Assembly: GCA_002438065.1 (NCBI GenBank)
Contig: DJSP01000101.1
Span: forward strand, 1-25,620
Direction: 5' to 3'
DNA length: 25,620 bases
From: Caryophanales bacterium UBA6331
GTDB taxonomy: Bacteria > Bacillota_I > Bacilli_A > RF39 > UBA660
Positions 6,702-14,892 of this stretch are shown here, in pieces. The translations under genes and the position numbers were made by a program. Under the pieces are notes generated by a model. It did no database searches, was not told the origin of the DNA, and saw only the letters and a program-made list of their open reading frames with translations. How positions within the stretch are numbered: the stretch's first letter is position 1; each line of letters starts with the position of its first letter.

Positions 6702-7533
6702 TGGTTTGCTAGTTGTAAACAAGCCAAAAGGTATGACATCAAGAGATGTTGTAAATAAGGTTTGTCGTAAATTTAATACTAAAAGTGTTGGACATATTGG
6801 TACTCTCGATCCCTTAGCGGAGGGAGTACTTATTTGTTTAATAGGAAAATATACTAAGCTTGCTAATGTTTTAGTGGAGCATAATAAGGAATATATCACA
6901 TCTTTTAAATTAGGTATTTTAACTGATACTTTAGATATAACGGGTAATGTTTTAAAAGAAGAGAAAAAAGAGTTTAGTAAGGATGAAATAATTAATGCTT
7001 TAAATCATTTTAAAGGAAAATATAATCAAGAAGTTCCTATTTATAGTGCTGTTAAGGTTAATGGTAAAAAATTATATGAATATGCTAGAAATAATATTGA
7101 TGTAAAGTTACCTAGTAAAATAGTAAATATTTATGAGATTCAACTTATAGATAATAAGGATGATATTATTACTATTAAATGTAAGGTATCAAAAGGAACT
7201 TATATTAGGTCTTTAATTAGAGATATCGGTTCATATTTAGGAACGTATGCTACAATGACTAGTTTAGTTAGAACAACACTTGGTAATTTTAATATCGATG
7301 AAGCATATACTCTAGATGATATTGAAAATAATAATTATAAATTATTAAAATTAACTGATTTTTTAGATGTTACTATTAAGAAAATTAATAATAAAGAGGA
7401 TTATAAACATATTAAAAATGGTAATGTGATGAACATAAAATCGAATAAGTATATCTTATTTACTTATGAAGATGAAAATATCGCATTATATGAACCATTT
7501 GATAATAAAATAAAACCATTAATAATGTTTTAA
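6682..7533 (+). CDS. truB: tRNA pseudouridine(55) synthase TruB
   Basis: TruB makes pseudouridine 55 in the T-loop of tRNAs. Visible motifs are NGLLVVNKPKGMTSRD near the start and GHIGTLDPLAEGVL with the catalytic Asp (residue 43 from this start). KGTYIRSLIRDIG lies in the C-terminal half and is also typical. AGGAG lies four bases before the ATG at 6682, so I prefer that start although MNNGLLVVNKP at 6694 matches the family start as well. Either way it overlaps rbfA out of frame. It is the last gene of the operon and is followed by a strong terminator. The ribF gene that often follows truB is not here. Confidence 0.94.
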   Translation: MLKQMNNGLLVVNKPKGMTSRDVVNKVCRKFNTKSVGHIGTLDPLAEGVLICLIGKYTKLANVLVEHNKEYITSFKLGILTDTLDITGNVLKEEKKEFSKDEIINALNHFKGKYNQEVPIYSAVKVNGKKLYEYARNNIDVKLPSKIVNIYEIQLIDNKDDIITIKCKVSKGTYIRSLIRDIGSYLGTYATMTSLVRTTLGNFNIDEAYTLDDIENNNYKLLKLTDFLDVTIKKINNKEDYKHIKNGNVMNIKSNKYILFTYEDENIALYEPFDNKIKPLIMF

Positions 7534-7538
7534 AAGAT

Positions 7539-7565
7539 TCATGGGTTAACCATGAGTTTTTTTTT
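7539..7565 (+). terminator. Rho-independent terminator after truB
   Basis: TCATGG (7539-7544) pairs with CCATGA (7550-7555) around a five-base loop, followed by G and nine T. It ends the rimP-truB operon. Confidence 0.88.
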
Positions 7566-7588
7566 AATTTATTAGATTAATTAAATGT

Positions 7589-8239
7589 TTGTGGTTCCGA
7601 TTTGGAACCGCAAACAAGAAATCTAGAATCAATCCACATGTATTTACTGAAGAGAGAGTAGCCATGCTATCATCCGTATTAAGAACTGATATATCCACTA
7701 AAATTGGTGTAAGAATAATTCGCACATTTGTTTATATGAGAGAATACATATCAAATGATTTAATAAGAAACAATAATATTTTAGTTAATCATGAAAATAG
7801 AATTTTAAAACTAGAAGAATCTTTTAGTGAGTTATCAAGCAAACAAAATTCTATAATTTTTGAAGATAAAATTTATGATGCTTATTTAATTTTACTTGAT
7901 ATATTTAATAATGCGAAAAAAGAAATAATAATTATTGATAATTTTGCAAATATAGAATTATTAGACCACTTTAGAACATATTGATAAAATATAATTATTA
8001 TATCTAAGAATATAGATAATGTTTTAATAAGTAAATATTGTAAACAATATACAAATATAAAATTTATTAATAATGATTCTTTTCACGATAGATATATAAT
8101 TTTAGATAAAAAAGAAGTATATGTAAGTGGAATGTCTTTAAAAGACATAGGTAAAAAATATAGCTATATATATAAAATGACTGAACCAATATTTATTAAT
8201 GAATTAATTAAAAGAATTAATAAAATAATAGATAAATAA
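7589..8239 (+). pseudogene. ORF6N-type protein, 5'-truncated and stop-interrupted
   Basis: The reading RFGTANKKSRINPHVFTEER, then VAMLSSVLRTD and IRIIRTFVYMREYI, matches the part of ORF6N-domain (phage antirepressor-like) proteins that follows the DNA-binding region. The first half of that domain, normally starting with a ValYGV-type segment, is missing; the truB terminator occupies its place. The frame reaches LLDHFRTY and is broken by two adjacent in-frame stops (TGA TAA, 7982-7987). It then resumes in the same frame with NIIIISKNIDNVLISKYC and SFHDRYIILDKKEVYVSG up to TAA at 8239, matching the C-terminal half of the same family. There is no plausible start or Shine-Dalgarno; 7589 is TTG. 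It is a relic of a phage or mobile-element gene. Confidence 0.82.
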
Positions 8240-8266
8240 ATAGAATAACTTTACCATTTATAGTAA

Positions 8267-8272
8267 TATAAT
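8267..8272 (+). promoter_or_regulatory. Possible -10 element for the HD-domain gene
   Basis: TATAAT lies 28 bases before the ATG at 8301. No good -35 is found at the right distance, so the call is weak. Confidence 0.35.
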
Positions 8273-8300
8273 ACATAAGATTTAGAAGGTGAATATTTTA

Positions 8301-8939
8301 ATGCAAATAAATAAAGAAGAAAGAGTTCTAAATTATTATGTTTTATGTAATAAATTAAAAGATGTTATTAGAACTGGGTGGAAAAATTGGAATGTTAAAA
8401 GGGAAAGATTAGAAAGTGTTGCTGAACATGTTTATGGTGTTCAAATGTTAGCAATTGCTATGAAAAGTGAATATAGTTATGATGTTGATATAACGAAGGT
8501 TATTTTAATGTTAGCAGTTCATGAACTAGGTGAAACAGTTATTGGTGATTTAACTCAATTTGATATATCTAAAGCAGAAAAAGAAAGAATAGAACATGAA
8601 GCTATTTCTAAAATATTAGATGGAATACTGGATGGAAAAGAAATTGAAAATTTATTTCTAGAATTTGATTTACATTCGACAAAAGAGGCTATGTTTGCTT
8701 ATATGTGTGATAAATTAGAATGTGATTTACAATGTAAATTGTATGATGAAGAAAAATGTGTAGATCTTAATAAGCAAGATGGAAATAACATATTAAATAA
8801 TAAAATAGTTCATGATTTACTTGCTTCTGGTGCATCTTGGTCAGAAATGTGGTTAAAGTTCGGGCAACAAATCTATCCATATGATGATAATTTTAGAAGT
8901 GTTTCTAATTATGCAATAACTCATAAATTAAAAAAATAA
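8301..8939 (+). CDS. HD-domain phosphohydrolase (YfbR/HDDC2-like)
   Basis: This 212-residue protein resembles the HD-domain family that includes the 5'-deoxynucleotidase YfbR and HDDC2. Relevant residues are His43 (ESVAEHVYGVQ), His74-Glu75 (LAVHELGETVIGDLTQFD) and Asp137 (AYMCDKLECDL), which would form the metal site. The classical HD pair reads His-Glu here, a variant I believe also occurs in related HD_3 proteins. The C-terminal half (HDLLASGASWSEMWLKFGQQ) is less familiar. AGAAGGTG nine bases before the ATG at 8301 sets the start; an in-frame GTG at 8289 lies within that Shine-Dalgarno. Nucleotide-pool cleaning is the likely role, but the substrate cannot be read from sequence. It appears to be a single-gene unit. 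Confidence 0.78.
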   Translation: MQINKEERVLNYYVLCNKLKDVIRTGWKNWNVKRERLESVAEHVYGVQMLAIAMKSEYSYDVDITKVILMLAVHELGETVIGDLTQFDISKAEKERIEHEAISKILDGILDGKEIENLFLEFDLHSTKEAMFAYMCDKLECDLQCKLYDEEKCVDLNKQDGNNILNNKIVHDLLASGASWSEMWLKFGQQIYPYDDNFRSVSNYAITHKLKK

Positions 8940-8961
8940 AAAACAAAAACAAAAAAATATA

Positions 8962-8990
8962 TTGTAGATAATTAAAATATTTTCTATAAT
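8962..8990 (+). promoter_or_regulatory. Promoter of tRNA-Thr
   Basis: TTGTAG (8962-8967) and TATAAT (8985-8990) are separated by exactly 17 bases. The -10 ends 12 bases before the mature tRNA 5' end. Confidence 0.8.
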
Positions 8991-9002
8991 ATATTTAGAT
9001 TT

Positions 9003-9076
9003 GCTGATTTAGTATAGTGGCAATACAGAAGCATGGTAAGCTTCAGCGAACAGTTCAATTCTGTTAATCAGCACCA
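9003..9076 (+). tRNA. tRNA-Thr (anticodon GGT)
   Basis: A complete cloverleaf folds by eye: acceptor GCTGATT/AATCAGC, D-stem GTAT/ATAC with a seven-base loop, anticodon stem GAAGC/GCTTC with loop ATGGTAA, a four-base variable loop, and T-stem AACAG/CTGTT with loop TTCAATT. Discriminator A and an encoded CCA end the gene. The anticodon is GGT (9035-9037), and G1-C72 and C2-G71 agree with threonine identity. It stands alone with its own promoter and terminator. Confidence 0.92.
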
Positions 9077-9091
9077 TTAATTAATAATATT

Positions 9092-9139
9092 AAGTAAGTT
9101 AAATGCACAAAATATTTTGGTTTTCAACTTACTTTTTTT
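9092..9139 (+). terminator. Terminator after tRNA-Thr
   Basis: AAGTAAGTT (9092-9100) pairs with AACTTACTT (9126-9134), followed by T residues to 9139. The loop of 25 bases is long and contains a smaller AAAATATTTT inverted repeat. Confidence 0.75.
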
Positions 9140-9149
9140 GAATTACTAC

Positions 9150-9177
9150 TTGAAAAAATGTCAAAACGTGATAGAAT
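9150..9177 (+). promoter_or_regulatory. Promoter of the dnaG-rpoD-trmK operon
   Basis: TTGAAA (9150-9155) and TAGAAT (9172-9177) lie 16 bases apart, between the tRNA terminator and dnaG, giving a leader of about 75 bases. Confidence 0.65.
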
Positions 9178-9257
9178 ATTGGAGAAATTTATATTTTTTG
9201 CAAAGAAAATAAAAGAAATAGAGGGGATATGGGGAATAATATATGTAGGGTGATTTT

Positions 9258-10982
9258 ATGGCTAGAATACCAAATGATGTAATTACTGAAATCAGAAAAA
9301 AAGCGGATATAGTTGAAATTATTGGTTCTTATATAAATCTGGCACCACAGGGAAAAAATTATTTTGGAATTTGTCCTTTTCATAATGACCATTCCCCAAG
9401 TTTAAGCGTATCAAGAGAAAAACAAATTTACAAATGTTTTACCTGTTTGGCTAGTGGTAATGTGTTCACATTCGTTCAAAATTATGAAAATATCTCATTT
9501 GTAGAGGCTGTAAAAAAAGTTGCCGATAAAATCGGATATCAACTAGATATTAAAGATAAAATAGTAAATAAAAATAGTAAATACTATGAACTTATGGATT
9601 TATCCAATAAAATATTTGTTAATAATTTAAATAGTAGTCTAGGAGTAAAAGCTAAAAATTATTTAATAAATGATCGTCATTTAAATGAAGAAACCATTAA
9701 AGAATTTAGTATTGGTTTAGCGCTTTCAGATAACAATTTAAATAAAATATTAACCACTAAAGGATATAGTGATAAAGAAATAATCGAAATGTCCTTAGCA
9801 AATAATACTGATAATGGTTTGTTAGATTTATTTAGAAATCGAATTACTTTTCCAATATGTAATCATGAAGGTAAAGTAATTGCTTATTCAGCACGTATTT
9901 ATCAAAATGAAGACACAAGTAAATATATTAACAGTAGAGAAAGCGTTATTTTTAGAAAAGGCTATACATTTTATAATTATGATAAATGTAGATTAGAAGC
10001 TTTAAAAACTAAATCAGTAATCTTAGTTGAAGGACAAATGGATGCCATAAGAGTATATTCATCAGGAATTAAAAATGTTATTGCATCAATGGGAACGGCC
10101 ATAACCACTAATCATATTAGTTTATTAAAAAGACTAAATGCCAAGGTAATACTTATGATGGATAATGATAATGCCGGAGAAAAAAGTACTATTTTAAATG
10201 GCGAAGAATTAGTTAAAAATAATATTGAAGTAAGTGTTGTTAGATTAACAGGGGAAAAAGATCCCGATAGTTATATTTTAAAATATGGAGTTCAAGCCTT
10301 TAATGATGCTTTAAAAGGAGAAATATCATTCTTTGATTTTAAATTAAGATATTTAAAAAAAGATAAAAATTTAAATAAAGCTGATGAACTAGCTGAATAT
10401 ATTAATAAAATAATAGATGAACTTAATAAATCAAATGATGATATTCTAAAAACAATAACAATTAATAAACTATCAGAAGAATATCATATTGATAGAAAAA
10501 TATTAGAAAGAAAATTAATTAAAACAATACCAGTTATCAAACAAACTGAATTTAAAAGAGTAAAGCCAAAATTAAATCAGTATCATCAAGCCGCTGAAGC
10601 AATTCTTTATTTAATGATGAGTGATCCTAGGTTTATTAGAAAATATAAGATAGAGCTTAATTACTTTCCCGAAGAAAAATATAAACTTATCGCTAATGAC
10701 ATTTTAGCCTATAAAGAAATAAATGGTGAATTTGATATTGCTGATTTTATGACATATATTAAAGATTTAGACTATAAAGAAGATATTTATCGCATTTTAA
10801 ATGATTATCAAGATAAAATATTGCCTGAAGAATTTGATAACTTTATTAATATTATTAATAAATGGATAAAAGAAAATAAAATAGAAAAATTAAAAGAACA
10901 ATTAAAAATCGAAACTGATATAAAAAAACAAGAAGAACTAAATGATTTAATAATTAAAATAAAAAAAGGAAGTGAAGATTAA
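9258..10982 (+). CDS. dnaG: DNA primase DnaG
   Basis: DnaG lays RNA primers at the replication fork and works with the replicative helicase. The 574 residues show a CHC2 zinc finger (Cys39, His42, Cys60, Cys63), the primase N-terminal core with FRNRITFPICNHEGKVIAYSAR, and a TOPRIM fold with the catalytic Glu258 (VEGQMD) and the Asp302-Asn-Asp304 metal-binding pair in MMDNDNAG. The C-terminal part, helical and charged, would bind DnaB; it is less conserved. GGGTGAT precedes the ATG. The stop overlaps the rpoD start by one base. The dnaG-rpoD order is the standard Bacillota macromolecular synthesis operon, here without rpsU. Confidence 0.97.
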   Translation: MARIPNDVITEIRKKADIVEIIGSYINLAPQGKNYFGICPFHNDHSPSLSVSREKQIYKCFTCLASGNVFTFVQNYENISFVEAVKKVADKIGYQLDIKDKIVNKNSKYYELMDLSNKIFVNNLNSSLGVKAKNYLINDRHLNEETIKEFSIGLALSDNNLNKILTTKGYSDKEIIEMSLANNTDNGLLDLFRNRITFPICNHEGKVIAYSARIYQNEDTSKYINSRESVIFRKGYTFYNYDKCRLEALKTKSVILVEGQMDAIRVYSSGIKNVIASMGTAITTNHISLLKRLNAKVILMMDNDNAGEKSTILNGEELVKNNIEVSVVRLTGEKDPDSYILKYGVQAFNDALKGEISFFDFKLRYLKKDKNLNKADELAEYINKIIDELNKSNDDILKTITINKLSEEYHIDRKILERKLIKTIPVIKQTEFKRVKPKLNQYHQAAEAILYLMMSDPRFIRKYKIELNYFPEEKYKLIANDILAYKEINGEFDIADFMTYIKDLDYKEDIYRILNDYQDKILPEEFDNFINIINKWIKENKIEKLKEQLKIETDIKKQEELNDLIIKIKKGSED

Positions 10983-12103
10983 TGGCAAAAGCTGTTAAAG
11001 AAATTAAAACATTTGAAGAAAGAAAATTAGAGTTAATTGAAAAGGGAAAAAAAGAAGGATTTATTACTTTTGAAGAACTTGCTAGTAGTTTAAAAGGATT
11101 AGATATTGATAGTGACGCTTTAGATGAACTTTATAATGCTTTCTTAGAAAATGGTATTACGGTTGTATCTAGTGAAGAAGAATCATCTTCTAGTGAAGCT
11201 GGTCCTGGTCTTGGTAAAATTAAGGAAGAAGAAGTCGAAATTTTAACTGATGAAGATTTAACTAAAGATATAAATATTAATGATCCTGTTAGAATGTATT
11301 TAAAAGAAATAGGTAAAATTAGTTTGTTATCTCCTGAAGAAGAAATGGATTTATCTATAAGAGTTGCTAATGGAGATCAAGAGGCTGCTCGTTTACTCGC
11401 TGAATCAAATTTACGTTTAGTTGTATCAATTGCTAAAAGATATGTTGGACGTGGATTATTATTTTTAGACTTAATTCAAGAAGGAAATATTGGTTTAATG
11501 AAAGCCGTAGAAAAATTTGACTACGATAAAGGATATAAATTTTCAACATATGCAACATGGTGGATTAGACAAGCAATAACAAGAGCGTTAGCAGATCAAG
11601 CAAGAACAATCAGAGTTCCGGTACATATGGTAGAAACTATTAATAAAATGGCACGTATTCAAAGACAATTAACCCTAGAACTTAATAGAGAACCAAGTGA
11701 AGAAGAAATAGCTAAAAAAATGGGTGTTGGTGTTGAAAAGGTAAGAGAAGTAATTAAAATTAGTCAAGACCCAGTTAGTTTAGAAACTCCAATAGGTGAA
11801 GAAGAGGATTCACATTTAGGTGATTTTGTTCCTGATGAAAGAAATATGTCACCAGAAGACTTTACAACAAATGAAATTCTTAAAGAAGAAATTAAATCAG
11901 TATTAGAAACATTACAACCAAGAGAACAACAAGTATTAGAACTTCGCTTCGGTTTAATAGATGGAACAAGTTATACTCTAGAAGAAGTAGGTAAGAAGTT
12001 TAACGTAACTAGAGAAAGAATTAGACAAATTGAAGCAAAGGCCTTAAGAAAATTAAGACATCCATCTCGTGCTAAAAAATTAAAAGATTTCTTGGTGGAT
12101 TAA
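10982..12103 (+). CDS. rpoD: Primary RNA polymerase sigma factor (sigma-70/SigA)
   Basis: This 373-residue protein matches the vegetative sigma factor of Bacillota. It has a short region 1.1 (about 10-55), an acidic/serine-rich linker, and region 1.2 (DPVRMYLKEIGKISLLSPEE). Region 2 contains NLRLVVSIAKRYVGRGLLFL and YATWWIRQAITRA for core binding, -10 recognition and melting. Region 3 follows, and region 4 holds the -35-binding helix-turn-helix (TLEEVGKKFNVTRERIRQIE). It agrees with the TTGAnA/TATAAT promoters seen in this window. It shares one base with dnaG, and its stop shares one base with the trmK start, so the three genes are probably translationally coupled. Confidence 0.97.
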   Translation: MAKAVKEIKTFEERKLELIEKGKKEGFITFEELASSLKGLDIDSDALDELYNAFLENGITVVSSEEESSSSEAGPGLGKIKEEEVEILTDEDLTKDININDPVRMYLKEIGKISLLSPEEEMDLSIRVANGDQEAARLLAESNLRLVVSIAKRYVGRGLLFLDLIQEGNIGLMKAVEKFDYDKGYKFSTYATWWIRQAITRALADQARTIRVPVHMVETINKMARIQRQLTLELNREPSEEEIAKKMGVGVEKVREVIKISQDPVSLETPIGEEEDSHLGDFVPDERNMSPEDFTTNEILKEEIKSVLETLQPREQQVLELRFGLIDGTSYTLEEVGKKFNVTRERIRQIEAKALRKLRHPSRAKKLKDFLVD

Positions 12104-12750
12104 TGAAATTGTCTAAAAGACTAAAATCACTTGCAGCTTTAGTAAGTTCTGATGATATAATTGCTGATATAGGTTGTGATCATGCTTATTTAGATATTTA
12201 TTTAGTTCAAAATAATATAGTACCTAAAACACTCGCCTGTGATATAAATGAAAAAGCCTTAAATAACGGTATAAATAATATCAAAAAATATGGTTTAGAA
12301 GATAAAATAACTACTAGACTTAGTGATGGTATTGAATTTCTAAATGAAAACACTAATACCCTAATCATCAGTGGCATGGGAACATCTACCATTATTAAAA
12401 TTCTTAGTAATAAAAATATAAATCAAATTAATAAATTAATAATAGAATCAAATAATAATCACTTTCTTTTAAGAACTTATTTAGTTAATCATGGATTTTA
12501 TATAAGTCATGAAAGCACTATATATGATAATGGTAAATACTATATTAATATCGTATTTTTAAGAGGTAATAAAAAATATTCACCTAAAGAACTAAAATAT
12601 GGTCCCTTATTAATAAAAGGCAATAGAGATTACTATGAATATCTATATAATAAAAATAAACAAATATATGAAAATATTCCTAAATATAAAGTAATAGAAA
12701 GAATTAAATTATTAAAAGATATAAAATATTTTAAAAGATTAAAAAAGTAG
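12103..12750 (+). CDS. trmK: tRNA (adenine(22)-N(1))-methyltransferase TrmK
   Basis: TrmK methylates A22 of tRNAs at N1 using S-adenosylmethionine. The 215 residues begin LSKRLKSLAALVSSDDIIAD and carry the SAM-binding IGCDHAYLDIYL motif (about 22-33), ACDINEKAL for the acidic ribose contact, and the IISGMGTSTI motif near residue 93 (IISGMGG in most relatives). The Lys/Tyr-rich C-terminal helical part would contact tRNA. Location directly after rpoD is the usual one in Bacillota. The NIF3-like gene that commonly follows is absent. Confidence 0.92.
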   Translation: MKLSKRLKSLAALVSSDDIIADIGCDHAYLDIYLVQNNIVPKTLACDINEKALNNGINNIKKYGLEDKITTRLSDGIEFLNENTNTLIISGMGTSTIIKILSNKNINQINKLIIESNNNHFLLRTYLVNHGFYISHESTIYDNGKYYINIVFLRGNKKYSPKELKYGPLLIKGNRDYYEYLYNKNKQIYENIPKYKVIERIKLLKDIKYFKRLKK

Positions 12751-12807
12751 ATGAAATATAATGTTTTTTCTCTTTTTTTATGATATATTTTAAAAGTAGG
12801 TGTTAGT

Positions 12808-14166
12808 GTGAAAAAGAAATTATCTTTATATACTATTGGTATTTTAGTTCTAGGAATATGTTCGTATCTTATTATATTTAATTATAAAAATTATCGTAAA
12901 ATAAAATTAGTAAACGTTAAAGTAGATAATTATGATGATGTAAATAAAACAGTTAGTGTGTTTTTAGAAAGAAAAATTAATACATTTAATAATGAATTTT
13001 ATTGTCATGCTGATGGAAATAAGAATAACTATAACGTTAAAGGTGAAAATAACAAATGTGAACTTGTACTAGATTTAAATGACACTTATACATTATATTT
13101 AACCAATGACAAAGAAGACAAAAGTAACATTATTAATTTAAACGATGTATTTAATGGTGTATTATCATTTAAATTTTTAAATGAGACAATTTACATGATA
13201 CCTGAAGAGGAAAAAGAAATAACTTATTTTGAAGTTCTTTTAGATAAAAAAGTAGATTATAACTTTAAAAGTAGTAATACTGATATTATCGAAATAAATG
13301 ATAATAAAATCATTGCTAAGAATGTTGGTAATGCCTATATATATTCTGATAAATTAAGTAATAAATTAAATGTTGAAGTTACAAATTTAATAACTAAACC
13401 ATACGCAACCAAAGATAAAAAGACATTACTTCCATGTAATGCGTATAACGAAGAAGATGCAAATACATTAGATAAAATTCTTGAATATAAAATAAATGAA
13501 GCAGGTTATCAAACTCGTGGTGGAGCAGTAGCTGCCGCTAGATTCTTAACTTTAGAGTTTAATTATCGTATTCCATATTTTTATGAAAATGGAAGAATTC
13601 CTCTAAGTGAAAAAAATAAATCAAATATTAATACCCATATTGCAGATGGAGAAGGAAGATATTACAAAAAAGGATTATATCTTTCTGATAGTAAGAAAGA
13701 AAGTATTTTTGCTTCATGGAAAGGTCCTTCAATTTGGGGTTGTGGACTAACAAACTTAGAAAATGAACCTCGATGGGGATATATTGTTGGTAAAAAGATG
13801 CCTAATGGTTTAGATTGTTCTGGATTTGTTACTTGGAGTTTGAAAAATGCTGGATTTGATCCCGGCGATGTTGGAGCTGGTGAAAGTCCCAATAATGATT
13901 ATCAATGCACTGATTTAGGTGAATTTAGATACCTAGCTAACGAAATTGATAATGTTAAAGTAGGAGATCTACTTAACTGGTGGGGACATATTGCTATGTT
14001 AATTGGAATTGACGAGGAAACCTACTATGTTGCTGAAAGCTTATCATATATTGGTGGGATAAGAGCTATGATTTATACTAAAAAAGAATTATTAAATACT
14101 TTTGAATATGTTGTATTAATGGATAAATTTTATAAAAAAGATGGTAATTATCAAAATTTTTGGTAA
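12808..14166 (+). CDS. Membrane-anchored NlpC/P60 cell-wall hydrolase
   Basis: A 452-residue exported protein with a Lys-rich start and one hydrophobic segment (about 5-25) that acts as signal or anchor. The middle holds a region resembling a bacterial Ig-like (Big2) fold, with FKSSNTDIIEINDNKIIAKN and VGNAYIYS at about 145-190. The C-terminal part is NlpC/P60-like, with catalytic Cys337 in LDCSGFVTWSLK and His394 in WWGHIAMLIGID. These enzymes cut peptide bonds of peptidoglycan stems. The GTG start follows AGTAGGTG. It lies upstream of two other envelope genes, with 26 bases to the next start region, so co-transcription is likely. The exact bond cleaved is not known. Confidence 0.85.
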   Translation: MKKKLSLYTIGILVLGICSYLIIFNYKNYRKIKLVNVKVDNYDDVNKTVSVFLERKINTFNNEFYCHADGNKNNYNVKGENNKCELVLDLNDTYTLYLTNDKEDKSNIINLNDVFNGVLSFKFLNETIYMIPEEEKEITYFEVLLDKKVDYNFKSSNTDIIEINDNKIIAKNVGNAYIYSDKLSNKLNVEVTNLITKPYATKDKKTLLPCNAYNEEDANTLDKILEYKINEAGYQTRGGAVAAARFLTLEFNYRIPYFYENGRIPLSEKNKSNINTHIADGEGRYYKKGLYLSDSKKESIFASWKGPSIWGCGLTNLENEPRWGYIVGKKMPNGLDCSGFVTWSLKNAGFDPGDVGAGESPNNDYQCTDLGEFRYLANEIDNVKVGDLLNWWGHIAMLIGIDEETYYVAESLSYIGGIRAMIYTKKELLNTFEYVVLMDKFYKKDGNYQNFW

Positions 14167-14201
14167 AATATAAATAGGATAAAAAATAGGAAGTGAGATT
14201 C

Positions 14202-14810
14202 ATGGAAAATAATAATTATAAAAAAAAATTGATATTTTTATCTATTGGCTTAATCTTAACAATAACACTATTAGGAATTGGAATAGCCTATGCCTATTTT
14301 GCTGTTTCCTATATTAAATTAGAATCTTCTAGTACAATTAACGTAGAATCAGGATCTATTACAGTAACCTATACATCTGGAACAAACAATATAAATGCAT
14401 CAAATGTTGAACCTGGTTGGAAGGCGAGCAAATACTTTACAATTGCATTTACTAATAAAACGACTGAAACATTTAATTACTCAATTAACTTATATGTAGA
14501 TAATAATAATTTTGATTTAACAAATGATGCTGGAAATAGTTATTTAACTTACTCTTTAGCAAAATGTACTTCTTCAGGAAGTGGCTGTACAACAAGTTTA
14601 GATAGTGGAATAGTTAATCGTAAGTTTTATGAAATTGCAATGTATAGTGAATCTGTTTCCTCAGCAACTGTTGGAACTAAATACTACTCATTAACAATTA
14701 GTTATCCAAACGATGAAAATAATATTCAATCACAATATGGTACAGATGGTAATTTACTTACGTTTGCTGGACATATCACTATAACATCTGATGATCGATT
14801 ATCACAATAA
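14202..14810 (+). CDS. Secreted/membrane-anchored protein, TasA/camelysin-like features
   Basis: The 202 residues start with a basic patch and a hydrophobic segment (about 8-33) ending in IAYAYFAVSY, then a strand-rich, Ser/Thr/Asn-rich ectodomain with INVESGSITVTYTSG and a Cys pair (CTSSGSGC). The pattern of an N-terminal helix followed by a YAYF-like motif and a beta-sandwich recalls SipW-dependent TasA/CalY surface proteins, but I cannot confirm membership. AGGAAGTGAG precedes the ATG at 14202; the in-frame GTG at 14193 lies inside that Shine-Dalgarno. It is followed by a terminator. Role unknown; a surface or matrix protein is plausible. Confidence 0.7.
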   Translation: MENNNYKKKLIFLSIGLILTITLLGIGIAYAYFAVSYIKLESSSTINVESGSITVTYTSGTNNINASNVEPGWKASKYFTIAFTNKTTETFNYSINLYVDNNNFDLTNDAGNSYLTYSLAKCTSSGSGCTTSLDSGIVNRKFYEIAMYSESVSSATVGTKYYSLTISYPNDENNIQSQYGTDGNLLTFAGHITITSDDRLSQ

Positions 14811-14846
14811 AAGTGTAAATAGACGTATCTAATTACGCTTTTTTTT
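14811..14846 (+). terminator. Terminator after the secreted protein
   Basis: AAGTGTAA (14811-14818) pairs with TTACGCTT (14833-14840) with one G-T pair, extended by TAGA/TCTA inside around a CGTA loop, followed by a run of T. Confidence 0.88.
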
Positions 14847-14892
14847 AATAATTTTTAATAGAATATGATATTATTAATGTAAGAGGTGTGAG

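Noticed and set aside
7588..7614. 11-base inverted repeat around GGTTCC/GGAACC as an operator or terminator
   Set aside because: It coincides with the conserved ORF6N residues FRFGTAN and has no T-run; probably coincidental in coding sequence.
13662..13892. - strand open frame inside the NlpC/P60 gene
   Set aside because: Antisense to the catalytic domain, with no signature of its own.
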